Of a stretch of 64,000 bases of DNA, positions 10,779 to 22,240 are shown piece by piece (the first letter of the stretch is position 1; each line of letters opens with the position of its first letter). Below the pieces are notes generated by a model. That model worked only from the letters and a program-made list of their open reading frames with translations. It ran no database searches and was not told the DNA's origin. Origin of the DNA: Gnetum montanum (Eukaryota; Streptophyta; Gnetopsida; Gnetales; Gnetaceae). The position numbers and the translations under genes were made by a program. Location of the stretch: assembly GCA_015680685.1 (NCBI GenBank), contig MNCI01014752.1:578503-642502 (forward strand), read 5' to 3'.

Positions 10779-11190
10779 TAAGCAGCTCATCCACTATATT
10801 GGCAAAGAGCATCCATTATGATGTAAAACTATCATAGATCATCCGCTATGATGTTAAACTGGTACAACATGTCCTTGGGCCATGACACGAAACTGGCATC
10901 CACAACATGTCCTTGGGCCATGACATGAAACCAGCATCCATAGCATGTCCGTAGGCCATAACATGAAATTGGCACCCACAGCATGGTCTGCTATAACCTT
11001 AAACTAGCCATGCCCCATCCGCTATGACATTAAACTAGCACATCGATCTACTAGGACCTTAAACTAGCACATCATGATCTGCTGGGACCTTAAACTAGCA
11101 TAACATGATCTGCTCGGACCTTAAATTGGGACCACAATCTGCTAGGACCTTAAACTAGCATATCTAATGGTCTACCAAGACCTAAAACTA
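10779..11190 (+). repeat. Tandem repeat array downstream of F pol
   Basis: About ten to twelve diverged units of roughly 30-38 bp. Two sub-types occur: one with ACATGTCCTTGGGCCATGAC and one with ATCTGCTAGGACCTTAAACT. Known Tat/Ogre elements often carry fast-evolving tandem repeats in the 3' UTR, so the position fits. The second sub-type shares its core with the 61-bp repeats at 6994-7176. Confidence 0.85.
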
Positions 11191-12672
11191 GGTTCAAATG
11201 ATAACATCTCTAATCCAACACATATGATCTTGTGAATAAGTGAGCGAGCATACTTTCAATCTTCTGTCGCTAGTCCTCCTGGGCAAGATGGGGTGAGACG
11301 TTGCAATTCCAGAATGAAGTTATGCCACCAAGGAAAAACCCTTTGGGACATTTGCAATGTTGCTATCCATGGCATCTTGCTGATCTTCTGGAAATTCCAT
11401 CTGGCATCTTGCTGACCTTCTGGAGCTACCACCACCATCGCCAATCATGTTGGTCATAGCTCCTACCATCAACACCTCTTACTAGAGTCCCAAAAGTACT
11501 ATGGCCTAGCCACAATGCCATCATCCTCTAGCCCTCACCACTATTAGAGCTTGAAATAGCATTTAGCCGTTAGGCTTCTCACCTTGCTATAGAACTTCCT
11601 AGCTTCTACCTTTGGTGGGGATTCCTAAGAACCTACATCACCATTACTCCTAGCCTCTTAAGTACTCACTTTTGGTATGGCCGCTAGGGCTTTCCAACCT
11701 ACCACCAATGACACCTACACTAGCCTTCTTACTTTGGACATTGCACATGCTAGACATATCACTTATAGCCCTTGCAGTGTCTTGAGAAGACTAGACTTCA
11801 CCCTCACTTCACATGATGGTCGTTTTTTCTGGTCTTCTCTTTGTTGCATTTGTAAGATAAAGCTAGGATGGCATCATTTAAGAATGCATCTCACCACAAG
11901 AGCAAGACACTACATTGTTCCAAAGTACTTGCTTTGACTAGTCTAGCTACTTGAGAGTGCATACCCTAATATCCCTTTAGCTAACCTAACCTCTATTTCC
12001 TATCCTGGTAATTTCTAACATGCCCTCGCAAGCTTCTCCAATGCACATGAAACCCTTTCTCATGCATAACCACTAAGCCCATGAAAGATGTAATGCAACT
12101 CATCCTATGGGAAACCTTTGTAGGTTGGTCAAATCCCCACATGAATGTAACACAACTCAACCTGGGAAGGAAACACTTATCCTACAATGACAACACAGTT
12201 GCCTTCAAATGGATATGAATGTGCAATTTTCTTAAAAAAAAACAAAAAAAAAAGATAAGAAAGAAAAAAAGAAATGATAAGACAAGTGCCCAAGTAAAAT
12301 GGCACAATTTCTGCTTTACAATCCTCTCAGCCTTGGATCAGCCATTTCTAAACACTCTAATGAGAGGTTGAAATCCAAAGGGGAAAGACACCTATGCATG
12401 CTGACTCCCTCACAAGCACTTTGACAAGGAATCATACCATGGAAATGGTTCTCATAGCATCGCATCCTACATTTTTCATTTTTCCATTAATTGTCCCCTA
12501 GCCCCATCTCCTCAAACCTATCCCTTGTTCCCTACCTTACTTAACTTTCCTAGGACTCTTAAACATAGCAAAGCATCATCTAAGCGGGCACTAACAAATG
12601 ATTTTGGTGTTGTGTTCATCACGGTGTTTCATATTCTTTGTCGACACCTCTAGGGAAAATCCTCCAAATGTC
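11191..12672 (+). other. Element F 3' untranslated region
   Basis: Lies between the repeat array and the polypurine tract. No coding signal longer than chance on either strand. An A-rich stretch is present at 12233-12275. This long non-coding stretch is usual for Tat elements. Confidence 0.55.
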
Positions 12673-12688
12673 GACAAAGAGGGGCCAG
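12673..12688 (+). other. Element F polypurine tract
   Basis: GACAAAGAGGGGCCAG directly precedes TGAAACATC, the putative LTR start. A purine-rich tract next to TG is the plus-strand primer in LTR elements. It also forms part of an inverted repeat with 12625-12645. Confidence 0.65.
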
Positions 12689-14230
12689 TGAAACATCATC
12701 AGTTTTGGGCTCTCATGACTCAGCATCAGATTTTCTCAAGCATTGGAGCCTAGACAAAATTCCTCCAATTCTAGTATCACACTAGGCCACGTAGAGAACA
12801 TGGCACCCTGGAAGTCCTAATGCCTAGAAAGTTGTTTCTAGGCTTGTCTACTATGCTCTTTGGCATAGTCAACATAGCACCCATTTTCGAGGCTAGTTTG
12901 CACAAGAGGGACATTAAGGGTAGACTATACAGCTTGGCAAATTTTCTATCTTCTGGGCTATCAATCTTGCTATGCTCTCGAGCTTACCTAGCTTGACACA
13001 TGTCCTGGTTTCAAGTCCACCTAGATGCTAGGCTAGGAGCTATCAAAAGTGTTTAGGATGGAAAAAATAGTTTGAAAATTTTCCATTTTTGGACCTGTTA
13101 CACTCCGCTACGTTGCACAACATAGACAATGTAGCAGGCCATGTAGGATTAAAATTTTTCTAAGTGTTGAACCAAACATAGAAGGTGCATTTGGCAAATC
13201 TTCGACCTCCAAGGCCACCTATCCTACTTCATCCTTAGACCATGATCAAGGTCCCATGGAAAAGCATTACAGATTGAGTTTAAATTTGTTCAAAATTAGA
13301 TGCTATGCTACATAGTGTAGCATAGTATAGCATAGTGTAGCAGAGGTGTTAGGGTTAAAAGTATCCCAAAAATGAAACCAAGAGGTATCAATCTCTTTTG
13401 ACATGGAAAAGTGCAGTTGCCAATTGCTAAATTTGCTTATCTTGCTAGGTCTCAAAGTGGTGTTTTCAGTTTTTGAAGAAATTCATTGAAAAATGGGTGC
13501 TACGCTATGCTACGCTGTGTAATGTAGCATAATGTAGCAAGCCAAAACTACACATTTTTTCTAACTGTTTGGGTACTGTAGATAGTGTAACACTTGAAAA
13601 ACTTTGTTGAATGCCTCCCAAAAGTTCCTAGAGCTCATAATTGGCCTTCATTCTTGCTCTAGTGACTCTTCAGAAACCAAGATCAATAGTTTGCTTTACT
13701 TTTTGCACCCCCTATTGATCCCCAAAGTTGTCTCTATGCTTGATCATACTCAAAAGAGGAGGGAAGATGTAGTCCTAGAGTGTAGGCTCCAATGTGCATT
13801 TGTTCTATTGTAAAAACATGGAAGTTCTTAAAATTTTTTCACATGTGGTATTGGCAATATGGTCATAGTTTGGCAGATTTTTGGTTCTTATTCTTGTCCT
13901 ATCTAGTGTAGCACCACACTTTGAGTGTAGCACAACAACATAACACATCCACATTCGTGCTATGTGGGACCCAAGACATGTGGCATCCAAACCATGCCTC
14001 CCTCCCAAACTTGACACTATAAATACCCTAGTAAATTACATTCTAAGGGTTGGCTTTTGTAGTTGGCCTTGGAAGAAGATTGCCAAGCAGAAGGTTGATG
14101 AGCAGAAAATCTCAGCATTAAAGCCTTCCAAATCTTTGTTCAACTCCCACCCTTGAGTGTGACACCTGTACACACACAATGTAGCAACTCTCAGTCCAGT
14201 AAGCATCAGCTCATTCATGCCTATTAGTAC
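12689..14230 (+). repeat. Element F 3' LTR, first part (U3 and R)
   Basis: Starts with TGAAACATC. The U3 carries clusters of GCTACG/GTAGC words at 13095-13130, 13305-13345 and 13498-13535. A TATA box (TATAAATA) lies at 14018-14025, near the expected U3 end. Copy A inserted at 14230/14231. No 5' LTR partner was found, so the start rests on the PPT and TG only. Confidence 0.55.
14018..14025 (+). promoter_or_regulatory. Element F LTR TATA box
   Basis: TATAAATA followed by sequence that could begin the transcript, about 200 bp before the copy A insertion and downstream of the GTAGC clusters. Confidence 0.5.
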
Positions 14231-15146
14231 TGATGATTGGCGAGGTACCCCTACACCCAACCATACGAATATGAGCGTAACACGTGCGATCTGGTCGAAC
14301 TTCATAGACTAAGTGCCTACATGCCTCATGGAACACTTAAGGTTAATTATTCGTTGTCTTCCCAGAATTACTTGTAGTTTTCATGGTGTATGGTTAAGTA
14401 AGTCTGAGGTATATGATTTTTATAGCTTTTCTATTTTATCTCCTATGCTGATAAGGTGAAAGGTAAAGAGACTAATTGACTAACTTTAAGTAACTAACTA
14501 AGCCTAAATTAACCTAAGGTGAAAGGTAAAGAGACTTTAACTAACTTTAACCCTAAACCCTGAACCAATGCAACCTTGGTTACCAAATGCTAATCGTTGC
14601 TAGGATCACCAAGCATAACGCACGTGCTCGAAGCAGTCGTACTAAGGCACTTAACTAGGAGAGAAGGGTTGAGAGAGATTTAATAACTAATAAAGCATGT
14701 AAATGATAAATAGTTAATAATAATAAATAAAATCATATTTAGCCTATTCTATGCACTACAAGTTTTATCCAAGAAGTTCGTCTTATTGTCATATATAAAC
14801 ATGTGTTCAAGTACAATATTTGCTCGAATAAAGATCCATTCACTTTGGAGCTCCTACTATGGGCACATGGAAAATATTCTATCTTTGGAGAGGTAAAACT
14901 GCTAGAGTTTCCCTAATGTCTAGATCTAGATGAGAAAACAAGGGAGAGTCACCTCTTATTTATAGAATTGGCAACGCACTGCAACATCACGTACGCGATA
15001 TTGTCGGGGACGACGTGATATCGTGAGGGATGCGATATCATGGCAGCCGCGATATCGTGTATGCAATATCATGAGGGATGCGATATCGTGGCGATCGTGA
15101 TATCGTATATGCGATATTGTGGCCCATGCGATATCGTGTTCCATCA
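14231..15146 (-). repeat. Copy A 3' LTR
   Basis: 916 bp. Element-sense start at 15146 (TGATGGAAC) and end at 14231 (inverted as TGATGAT). It contains the longest GATATC array of the window (14995-15140), a TATA box at 14957-14964, and the AATAAAG and CTTTATTC pair around 14780-14830. It pairs with 20549-21388 over its whole length, with a longer array. Confidence 0.92.
14995..15140 (-). repeat. Copy A 3' LTR GATATC palindrome array
   Basis: Six exact GATATC palindromes and three one-base variants in 146 bp. Most are embedded in GCGATATCGTG-like words separated by 8-15 bp. Sits immediately upstream of the TATA box in the element sense. Confidence 0.95.
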
Positions 15147-17080
15147 TACCCCCGTGACTGAATAAAAGCTCATCCTCAAGTTCCTTACAAAATATTGGGA
15201 CGATATGGGATTATTAACTCAAATGGAACTAATGGGATGACATGTGAATGGATCATCATTACAAGACATGACAAAACTAGTATTCATGACAACAAGAGTG
15301 AACACCTTATTACATTCAACATCAGGCCTTATTTGGTAGTTGAGAAAGAGAAAGAGAAAGAAGTGTTGTTGCTGGCAACGCCAAGATTGCACCTTTCATT
15401 GTCCATCTGTAAGTGTGCCATTGGTCTTGCTCCTTGCATAGCTACTTCAACACTACTCCATTCCATGTGTTTCATCTAGATCCAATCTGTTGTTGCATGA
15501 TTACCATCTGCACACACAACACAATCTTATATTAGCAAGGGTAAATGAATCGTAATGTAATTGATACCTTGCTTCGGTGAAAGGTCCATTGGCTGAGTTG
15601 TGGTATGGCTAATAGCGGGTCTGGAGATATAATATTGATGACTACCGAAGGTGTATGAGTTAGGAGAAAATCAAAAAAAATTGGGCCCCACACCCCCATG
15701 ACCAATCATGAACCTTCGGTAGTGATAGAATGGAAAAAGAAGAAAGAACAAGAAAGATGGAAAAAAAGAGACAACTATAACATCAATGAAATGGATGTCA
15801 AGATGGAAATGAACAAAATAAAATAGATTGCAAAAATATTAGGGGAAAGAATTTAACTGGTGCACCAAATAGGAATGTAAGTGGGTCCTCCCCAAAGTAG
15901 GCTCATGCCCTTAATGCCCTGACAAACCCACATTCAAAGAGTCCGTAGGCTCTGGGAATGTCAATTGGAATAAGAGTTAAAGTCTTAACCATAAGAATTT
16001 ACCAAAAAGAAAAAATGCATCAACCAAAATATACACTTATGATATAGCCGGCAATGAGGTGACCAATGGAGAGAAGGATGAAGAGAAGAGAATGGAATGG
16101 AATGGAGTCTCAAGAACAAGGTGGTGTACAACCACTTGTGTATTTCATGATTAATGTGACTTAGCAGATCCCATTCCAAGTTCAGCCTCAAACAAACCAC
16201 ATCCAGTGACTTCGTAATAATGCATTCGGCCAATCAATCCTCTTGAAGTAACAAGAATTCCTTCACCCAAGAGCCACCACCATTCTGACGAAACAAAGGA
16301 GGAGAGAATGGGAAGCAAGAAGGGCCATAATTAGAGGGAACATTTTTATTTTAGTTTCATAACTAGTGCTTGTAGCCCAAAGGATTATTTCATCTAAGGG
16401 ATGTGCTTTGAATTCTCATAGTTTTTGTTTTTTTATGTGTTTATGCATGAGAACCACACCATGCAAATGCTTTGTTATTTTTATTTGCTCAACTTCCTGA
16501 TGATTGGGTAATGTTAAAACGATAAGGAAACTCAAGAAGAAAACATCCAAGCATCCAAGAGAATGGCTAACAAAAATGCATCAAGTTCCCTTGAAGTCAC
16601 ACCCTTTTCAATCCTTGAGTCCTTCCTTAGTTTGAGAAATGCCCAATCACCCATTCATTAAAAGTTCTTATTTGAAAAAGGGACTGTACATTTCCAAGCC
16701 AAGAGAGACCATAGAACTGGTGGATGAATGGATGAAGTGAACTCATTGCCTACTATATCAAAAGAAACATACCTTAGTATCAACCTCATAACTTAAAGGT
16801 AAAAACCAAACATTAGCAGTCAATAGGAAAATAGTTCATACCATCATGCAAAACACTTATTAAATGATAAACTTACAGGGTGGATAACACACACACACAC
16901 ACACAAAATGAAAAAGTGTATAAATGATGTTGTAAAACAAAAACAAGAAAAGTTAAAGAAATTTGTAAAACAAAAATGTGTAAAAAAAACTTAAAAAGAA
17001 CTAAGGGCCCCAAATAATTAGCATAGGTGGCCATCTCCCCCATGACTGAATTGTAAGGGAGAGATCCAAAATAATGAGCA
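15147..17080 (-). other. Copy A post-coding region, 1.9 kb
   Basis: No protein domain. Collinear with copy B 43390-45429 and copy C 52827-54731. Contains a CA microsatellite (16886-16905), three copies of a TCAGTCATGGGGG-like word (at 15147, 15696 and 17037), and a splice-acceptor-like GTGTGTGCAG next to a short conserved reading block at 15350-15529. Open frames on the opposite strand here look like chance. Confidence 0.7.
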
Positions 17081-17239
17081 TTTTTTTGAATTTCGTAGAA
17101 GTGCCCAACTTCTCCTAATTGATGTTCTTAGATTAAGGGATGGAAGTTGGTGACGCTCATATTCCAAGGTATCTATGCCTTCATTGTTGGCATGGGTTAC
17201 TTCCCCAGTTCATTTCATGCATGTTTGTCGGTTTCTCTT

Positions 17240-20200
17240 TCAAATAGCTTTCAACCATAGGATGTCTACTACTAGTTTTGTGGTTGCTACATATAGGCAT
17301 ATTTGTCTCACAATTTCAAGGGCACACTTGTTGCATGGAGGAGATGTTGTGCATTCCTCCATGTCATCACCCGATGAATCATTGTATGTGATGCATGGAC
17401 CTTTCTTCTTCTCGATCTTTCCATAAATATTTACCTTATATATCTCCAAGAAAAGATCGCGAATCCCTAGGCATGCATCTATTGTTCTTAGGCATGCCCT
17501 TTCCATTATAATTCGGAAGTCCTCTTTGTTTTTGTTAACTTCTATCACCAGGAAGTCAGCTGGGTATGACCAACCACACATAATGGTTATGATGTCCTCC
17601 ACCAATCCTAAGGGAATGGTGATGGACTGATCAACCAGCTCTAGTTGAATGTTTCTCTTCTTGAGTTGGGGCAAGTTCCAGGCTTGATACATTTCTGGTG
17701 ATATTAAGTTGACTCTGGAACCTGAGTCAAGAAGAGCCTTATATGGTTTTTTCCTAGTGACTTGGAGGTAGATTAAGGGACTTCTAGGGTTAGCTAATTT
17801 CTTGGGAAGGTGGCCTACCTTGATCCAGTTGGTTACGGTATACATTAACATAACTATCTGCATTGAGCTCTGATTTTGGTCTGAAGGGAGCTCCGAATCC
17901 TTATGTGTTGGAGGAGCGTACCTAGACTCAACCGCTTGTCGTTGTGAGAGCTTGTCTGGGCTTTTGGTTCTTAAGAAAGATCATCTCTTTTTGCAGTTAT
18001 CAAAACTAGCAGCGGGTTGAATGTTTACAACTGTCGTAGCATTTCATTCCTACAGTTGAGTGGGGAGTTCCCCTTGCATTGTTGGAGAAGGAGGTGTTAT
18101 GGGAACTACCAGTGGAAGAGGTGCAGATGGATTAGGAGGATGGTATGGGTATGGAGCATCTCTCAGAGGATAAGGAGTCCTTCTAAAGTACTCCTAAACT
18201 TGGTAGTGATGTTGGGGAGTTATGTGACCCATGGAGTCACTTGGGGAAATTGGCTACTACACGTAGTATCCATATGGGTTTGGTTGCTGGTAAGAGTACT
18301 ATTGTTTCGGTGGTGGCATTCCCCATGACTGTGGGTATTACCATTGCTGATGTTATCCGATGGGTTGTGGTGGAGTTCCACTTGGATAGTACGTCAATGG
18401 TTGGTGGAACTATCTTGGGTTACCTTGGGGATAAGGTAACCTTCGGGGTGTCTACCATTTGTTGAGTCTCAAATTAAGTGCATACACCCCAGACTCTTGT
18501 AGATGTGAGATAATTGGACAACATCCCTTAGGATGGTCATAGTAGCAGATCTCACATCCACTATCATCATTTGTGTCCGAATCCACAACCTCATTGGAGA
18601 TAGTTATTTTCCCCTTACCCTTGTCACGTGCAGGGCCTGAATCTCTTTGCTTTTTCTTATCCTTGTCACTACTTCATTCCTCCTTAGACTCCTCTACGAT
18701 TTTCAGGATAGTTTTAATTTTAGTGTCTAAGGAGCTCCATACTTCATCTACCTTAGCCAATACTTCTATTGTTAGCTTCTGAAGCGGCAAGTTTTTTTGG
18801 TTCACCAACTCTTCGAGTGGTAACTCATCCTCTTCATCACAAAATCTCACTCCCTTCTTTTGAAGAGAGGGATCATGGTTATATTCTTCCACACTTTCCC
18901 ATTTTTGTAGCTCCTCTTCTTCTTTGGCTACTTGTTCCAACAAGCGATGAATTTCATGGGATCTAAGTTCTGATAGTCTCCCTTGGGTATAAGTCCCAAG
19001 GGTTCTCCTAGTTTCATACCTTAGCCCATCTACAAGATGGCGAAGCTAATCCCACTATGCGTAACCATGGCTCGGGAAATGATGTAACAATGCGTAGTAG
19101 TGGCCCATGGTAGCATCCAAGGGTTCATGAGTACCTTGCTTCCATCCTTGGATCTGCTTACGCAAATTAGACACTTTGGAGTACGTCTAATATTTATTGT
19201 TAAAGAGTTCTAACATCGTACTCTACCTCTTAATGGTTTCCGATTCCAAGGATGGGTACCAACTCTCTGCTTCCTTAATGAGTGTCCTGGGAAACAACTT
19301 TAGTTTTTGCCACTCATTTTGTATGTTTTTCAAGGTGCATGCATCATGAAATTCCTATAAATGATTTTGCAAATCTGCATTGTATCCCCCTTCGAAGCAT
19401 GGGATATTGTTCATATCTAACCACTTGATCCGACTATCTTTTAAATTCCTTGTTGGTATTCTCACTGCCTCCATTATATCTAGCATGCTTTGGGTGGCAA
19501 GTAGGGGTTCATCATGATCATCTCTTTCATGATGTCTATGATGTCTGTGTTGTTCCCTACTTTCCCTTTGTTCATGCCTTGATTCTCTTGATTTTCCTCG
19601 TCCTCTCTCTCGACTCTCTCATCGAGGTCTCTCATTTCACTTACCCTTATCCTCTCTGTTATGCTCTTGATGATTATGCCCTAATGTGGAAGGAGAGGAT
19701 GAATGATGTGATGAAGGCGAAGAAGAAGGAGAACCATCGCCATGATGATGTTTCTTACCTTCTCTTCTATGGATTCGGCCCCGATCGTGATGACGACCTA
19801 AGTGCCCGTCCTTGTCATGTGTTGCTGTTCCCTCAGTGAATAGCTGGTGTTCATAGGGATCAGAACCAAGGTTATGTATTGTGGATCATAGGTTCTGATA
19901 CCCCACCTACTCAATTTCATTAGGAGGGGGAACATATTTCGATAGAGAACCTGTTACAAGTGGTTCACCATCTCCAATTTCACTTAGCACGTGTGGGACC
20001 TCTTTGCCCTTCAATAGTGTATGTTGGCTCTCCTTCCTTGAGTTCCTCATACATTGTGTGGATGTAGGATGGTAATCCCTTGTGTCAAAATTTCCTATAA
20101 CATATTTAGCATAGAGCTGAGTCATGCTAATCTGTGCCAAAGCACGGAGGAGCATGTTGGGGACTGCACGATCCAGAGGTAACACTATGTTACCTTGCAA

Positions 20201-20392
20201 GTCTCTCCAGTGCATCTATTCATTTTGATGGAGGATAAAAGTAAAATTGGATATATACTCATTGGGATGAGTATATACCACCCTATATTGTTGAGGAACT
20301 AGTGGATTTTGGTTATGTGTTTTACATTATCAACTATTTCTTGTATTTTCCCTAGGTGGTGTAATGCTCTTATGAGAAGAAGAAGAAAACAT
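17240..20392 (-). pseudogene. gag: Copy A gag-protease polyprotein
   Basis: Single frame from ATG at 20392 to a stop at 17240. Block starts at 20215, 18943 and 17863 are all in phase, so 3.1 kb carries stops but no net frameshift. Capsid segment around 20160-19190, coiled/charged segment 18943-18674, Pro/Gln-rich tail near 18450-18050, then an aspartic protease. The active site reads LLDSGSRVNLIS (17714-17728), intact. The later block is RIIMERACLRTID, where the family's I-M-G-R has become I-M-E-R. Premature stops prevent translation. Gag alone would form particles; the protease would cut them. Confidence 0.85.
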
Positions 20393-20530
20393 TGTATCTT
20401 ATTGGTGTGCTTCTTAATCATTATATAAATTTTCATTTAATTAACCCTAATTTTTTTTAAGCTCCCAACAATGTGAGTAATTTCCTATGTTCTACTTAGT
20501 GCACAAACACTTAGTCCCCAACAGCGGCGT

Positions 20531-20547
20531 CCCCGACAATGGTGCCA
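20531..20547 (-). other. Copy A primer-binding site (tRNA-Asp type)
   Basis: Minus-strand TGGCACCATTGTCGGGG, one base from the LTR. It differs from the tRNA-Asp 3' complement at three sites, all C-to-T or G-to-A at CG dinucleotides. Confidence 0.88.
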
Positions 20548-20548
20548 A

Positions 20549-21388
20549 TGATGAGTGGTGAGGTACCCCTACACTCAACCATATGAATACGAGCGTAACA
20601 CGCATGATCCAATCGAACTCCGTAGACTAAGTGCCTACATGCCTCATGGAACATTTAAGGTTAATTATTTGTTGTCTTCCCAAACTTACTTGTAGTTGTC
20701 ACGATGTATGGTTAAGTAAGTCCAAGGTATATGATTTTTATAGCTTTTTTGTTTTATCTCCTATGCTGATAAGGTGAAAGGTAAAGAGACTAATTGACTA
20801 ACTTTAACTAACTAACTAAGCCTAAATTAACCTAGCGTTAGCATCTGTTCCCACTTACCATTCACACCCTGAACCAATGCAACCTTGGTTACCAAATGCT
20901 AATCGTTGCTAGGATCACCAAGCATAATGCACATGCTCGAAGCGGTCATCCTGAGGCACTTAACTAGGAGAGAAAGGTTGAGAAATATTTAATAACTAAT
21001 AAAGCATGTAAATGATAAATAGTAAATAACAATAAATAAAATCCTATTTAGCCTATTCCATGCACTGCAAGGTTTATCCAAGAAGTTCTTCTTTATTGCC
21101 GTACACAAACATGTGTTCAAGTACAATATTTGCTCGAATAAAGATCTATTCACTTTGGAGCTCCTATTGTAGGCACATGGAAAATATTCTACCTCTAAAG
21201 AGGTAAAACTGTTAGAGTTTCCCTAAGGTCTAGATCTAGATGAGAAAAAAAGGGAGAGCCACCTCTTATTTATAGACTTGGCAGCGCACCGCGATATCGT
21301 GTACACGATATCGCGAGGGATGTGATATCGTGGGGGCCGCAATATTGCGTACATGATATCGTGGCCCATGCAATATCACATCCCATTA
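20549..21388 (-). repeat. Copy A 5' LTR
   Basis: 840 bp; ends TGATGAG (20549) and CCATTA (21388). TATA box at 21267-21274, GATATC array 21288-21380. Differs from the partner LTR by scattered substitutions, mostly transitions, and by a shorter array. Confidence 0.92.
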
Positions 21389-21393
21389 AGTAC

Positions 21394-22240
21394 CATGTCT
21401 ACAGCACCCCAAAAACTATGATCATATTGCTTTGCTGGCCAACTATGTTTGTCTAATGATGCACACCAATTGTACACACCCATCATTCAATCAAAAGTCA
21501 TGTCCCCCAGTCTTGGGGTGGTGCATTTCCTCGCTCAAAATCTCATTTTTCTTTCTATAGCATATATTTTGAACTATCATGCATTTTTTATGTCTATTTC
21601 CACTACTATGTACAATTATATCCTCCTACTGTTACGTGTGTTGCATTCCTACTCGTTCCGACTCCCATGCATGACGCTCTAAAATAATGTTCGCAAATGG
21701 TTATTGGACACCACGTAAGTCCCTTCTAATCGACTAGACCATTCAGGGTGCCCTATTTCCATTTTCTCCAGCATGGCCCTCCCACAAACTCGGGGTTAGG
21801 CTGTGCGCCTAACAACCTCTTAGTGTTCTAGCCATCGATATTTTCAAATGCTACAATTTTTTTTTCATGTCAAATATCTATGAAAATGCCAAAATGAATT
21901 TTTCCTATGTCAAATGCTTGTTAATATGTCAAATTTAAATTTTTATATGTTAGTTGAGTTGTGTAGAGGCTAAATTTTGATGTGCAGTGCAATGGTGATT
22001 GCATTGATGAACTATGTCATTTTTTATATTTTTATTTTTATACCAACACTACCACTTTTAAGTTTATTTTCATTTGATTTTTTCAATTTCTCAGCTTTTT
22101 AATATTTTAAGGTCTAATGACTACGTGTTTTGGCTACATGCAAGGCTTTACTAAAATCAATTTTGATTGTTGTGGAGTTGGTATGCATCCTATATTATAC
22201 AGGTGTGGCTACCTAGAATAGTTTGATACTTGACATGGCC
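21394..22240 (+). repeat. Element F 3' LTR remainder and flanking sequence
   Basis: Sequence beyond the AGTAC duplication must continue the interrupted F LTR. No LTR end, duplication or gene could be fixed. The stretch is AT-rich from 21850 onward with repeated ATGTCAAAT words at 21868-21945, which may already be outside F. Confidence 0.4.

Larger units (their letters stand above)
7262..14230 (+). mobile_element. Element F: Tat-lineage gypsy element, 5' part missing
   Basis: Plus-strand Ty3/gypsy element. It has RT, RNase H, then an extra archaeal-type RNase H, then integrase. That order is known as the signature of the Tat/Ogre lineage. Pol is followed by a tandem-repeat 3' UTR, a polypurine tract at 12673-12688 and a 3' LTR from 12689. 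The LTR is interrupted at 14230 by copy A and resumes at 21394. No gag, protease or 5' LTR could be identified upstream; the arrays at 5799-7176 occupy that space. All reading frames carry stops and shifts. Confidence 0.8.
14231..21388 (-). mobile_element. Copy A: non-autonomous gag-PR Athila-like element
   Basis: Complete minus-strand insertion of 7158 bp flanked by the 5-bp duplication AGTAC (14226-14230 and 21389-21393). Order in the element sense: 5' LTR (21388-20549), tRNA-Asp primer site, gag-PR (20392-17240), short junction, about 1.9 kb of non-coding sequence, 3' LTR (15146-14231). RT, RNase H and integrase are absent because of a clean deletion at 17080-17115 relative to copy C. Mobilisation must have relied on enzymes supplied by a full copy. 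Inserted into the 3' LTR of element F. Confidence 0.92.

Noticed and set aside
14995-15140. Regular short repeats resembling a CRISPR array
   Set aside because: Units are short palindromes with irregular spacing of 8-15 bp, no constant-length spacers, in a plant LTR promoter; repeated in all family copies.
16886-16905. CA microsatellite as a functional element
   Set aside because: Simple-sequence slippage within the non-coding part of copy A; B has a TG run at the corresponding place, so it is an old feature without evident role.
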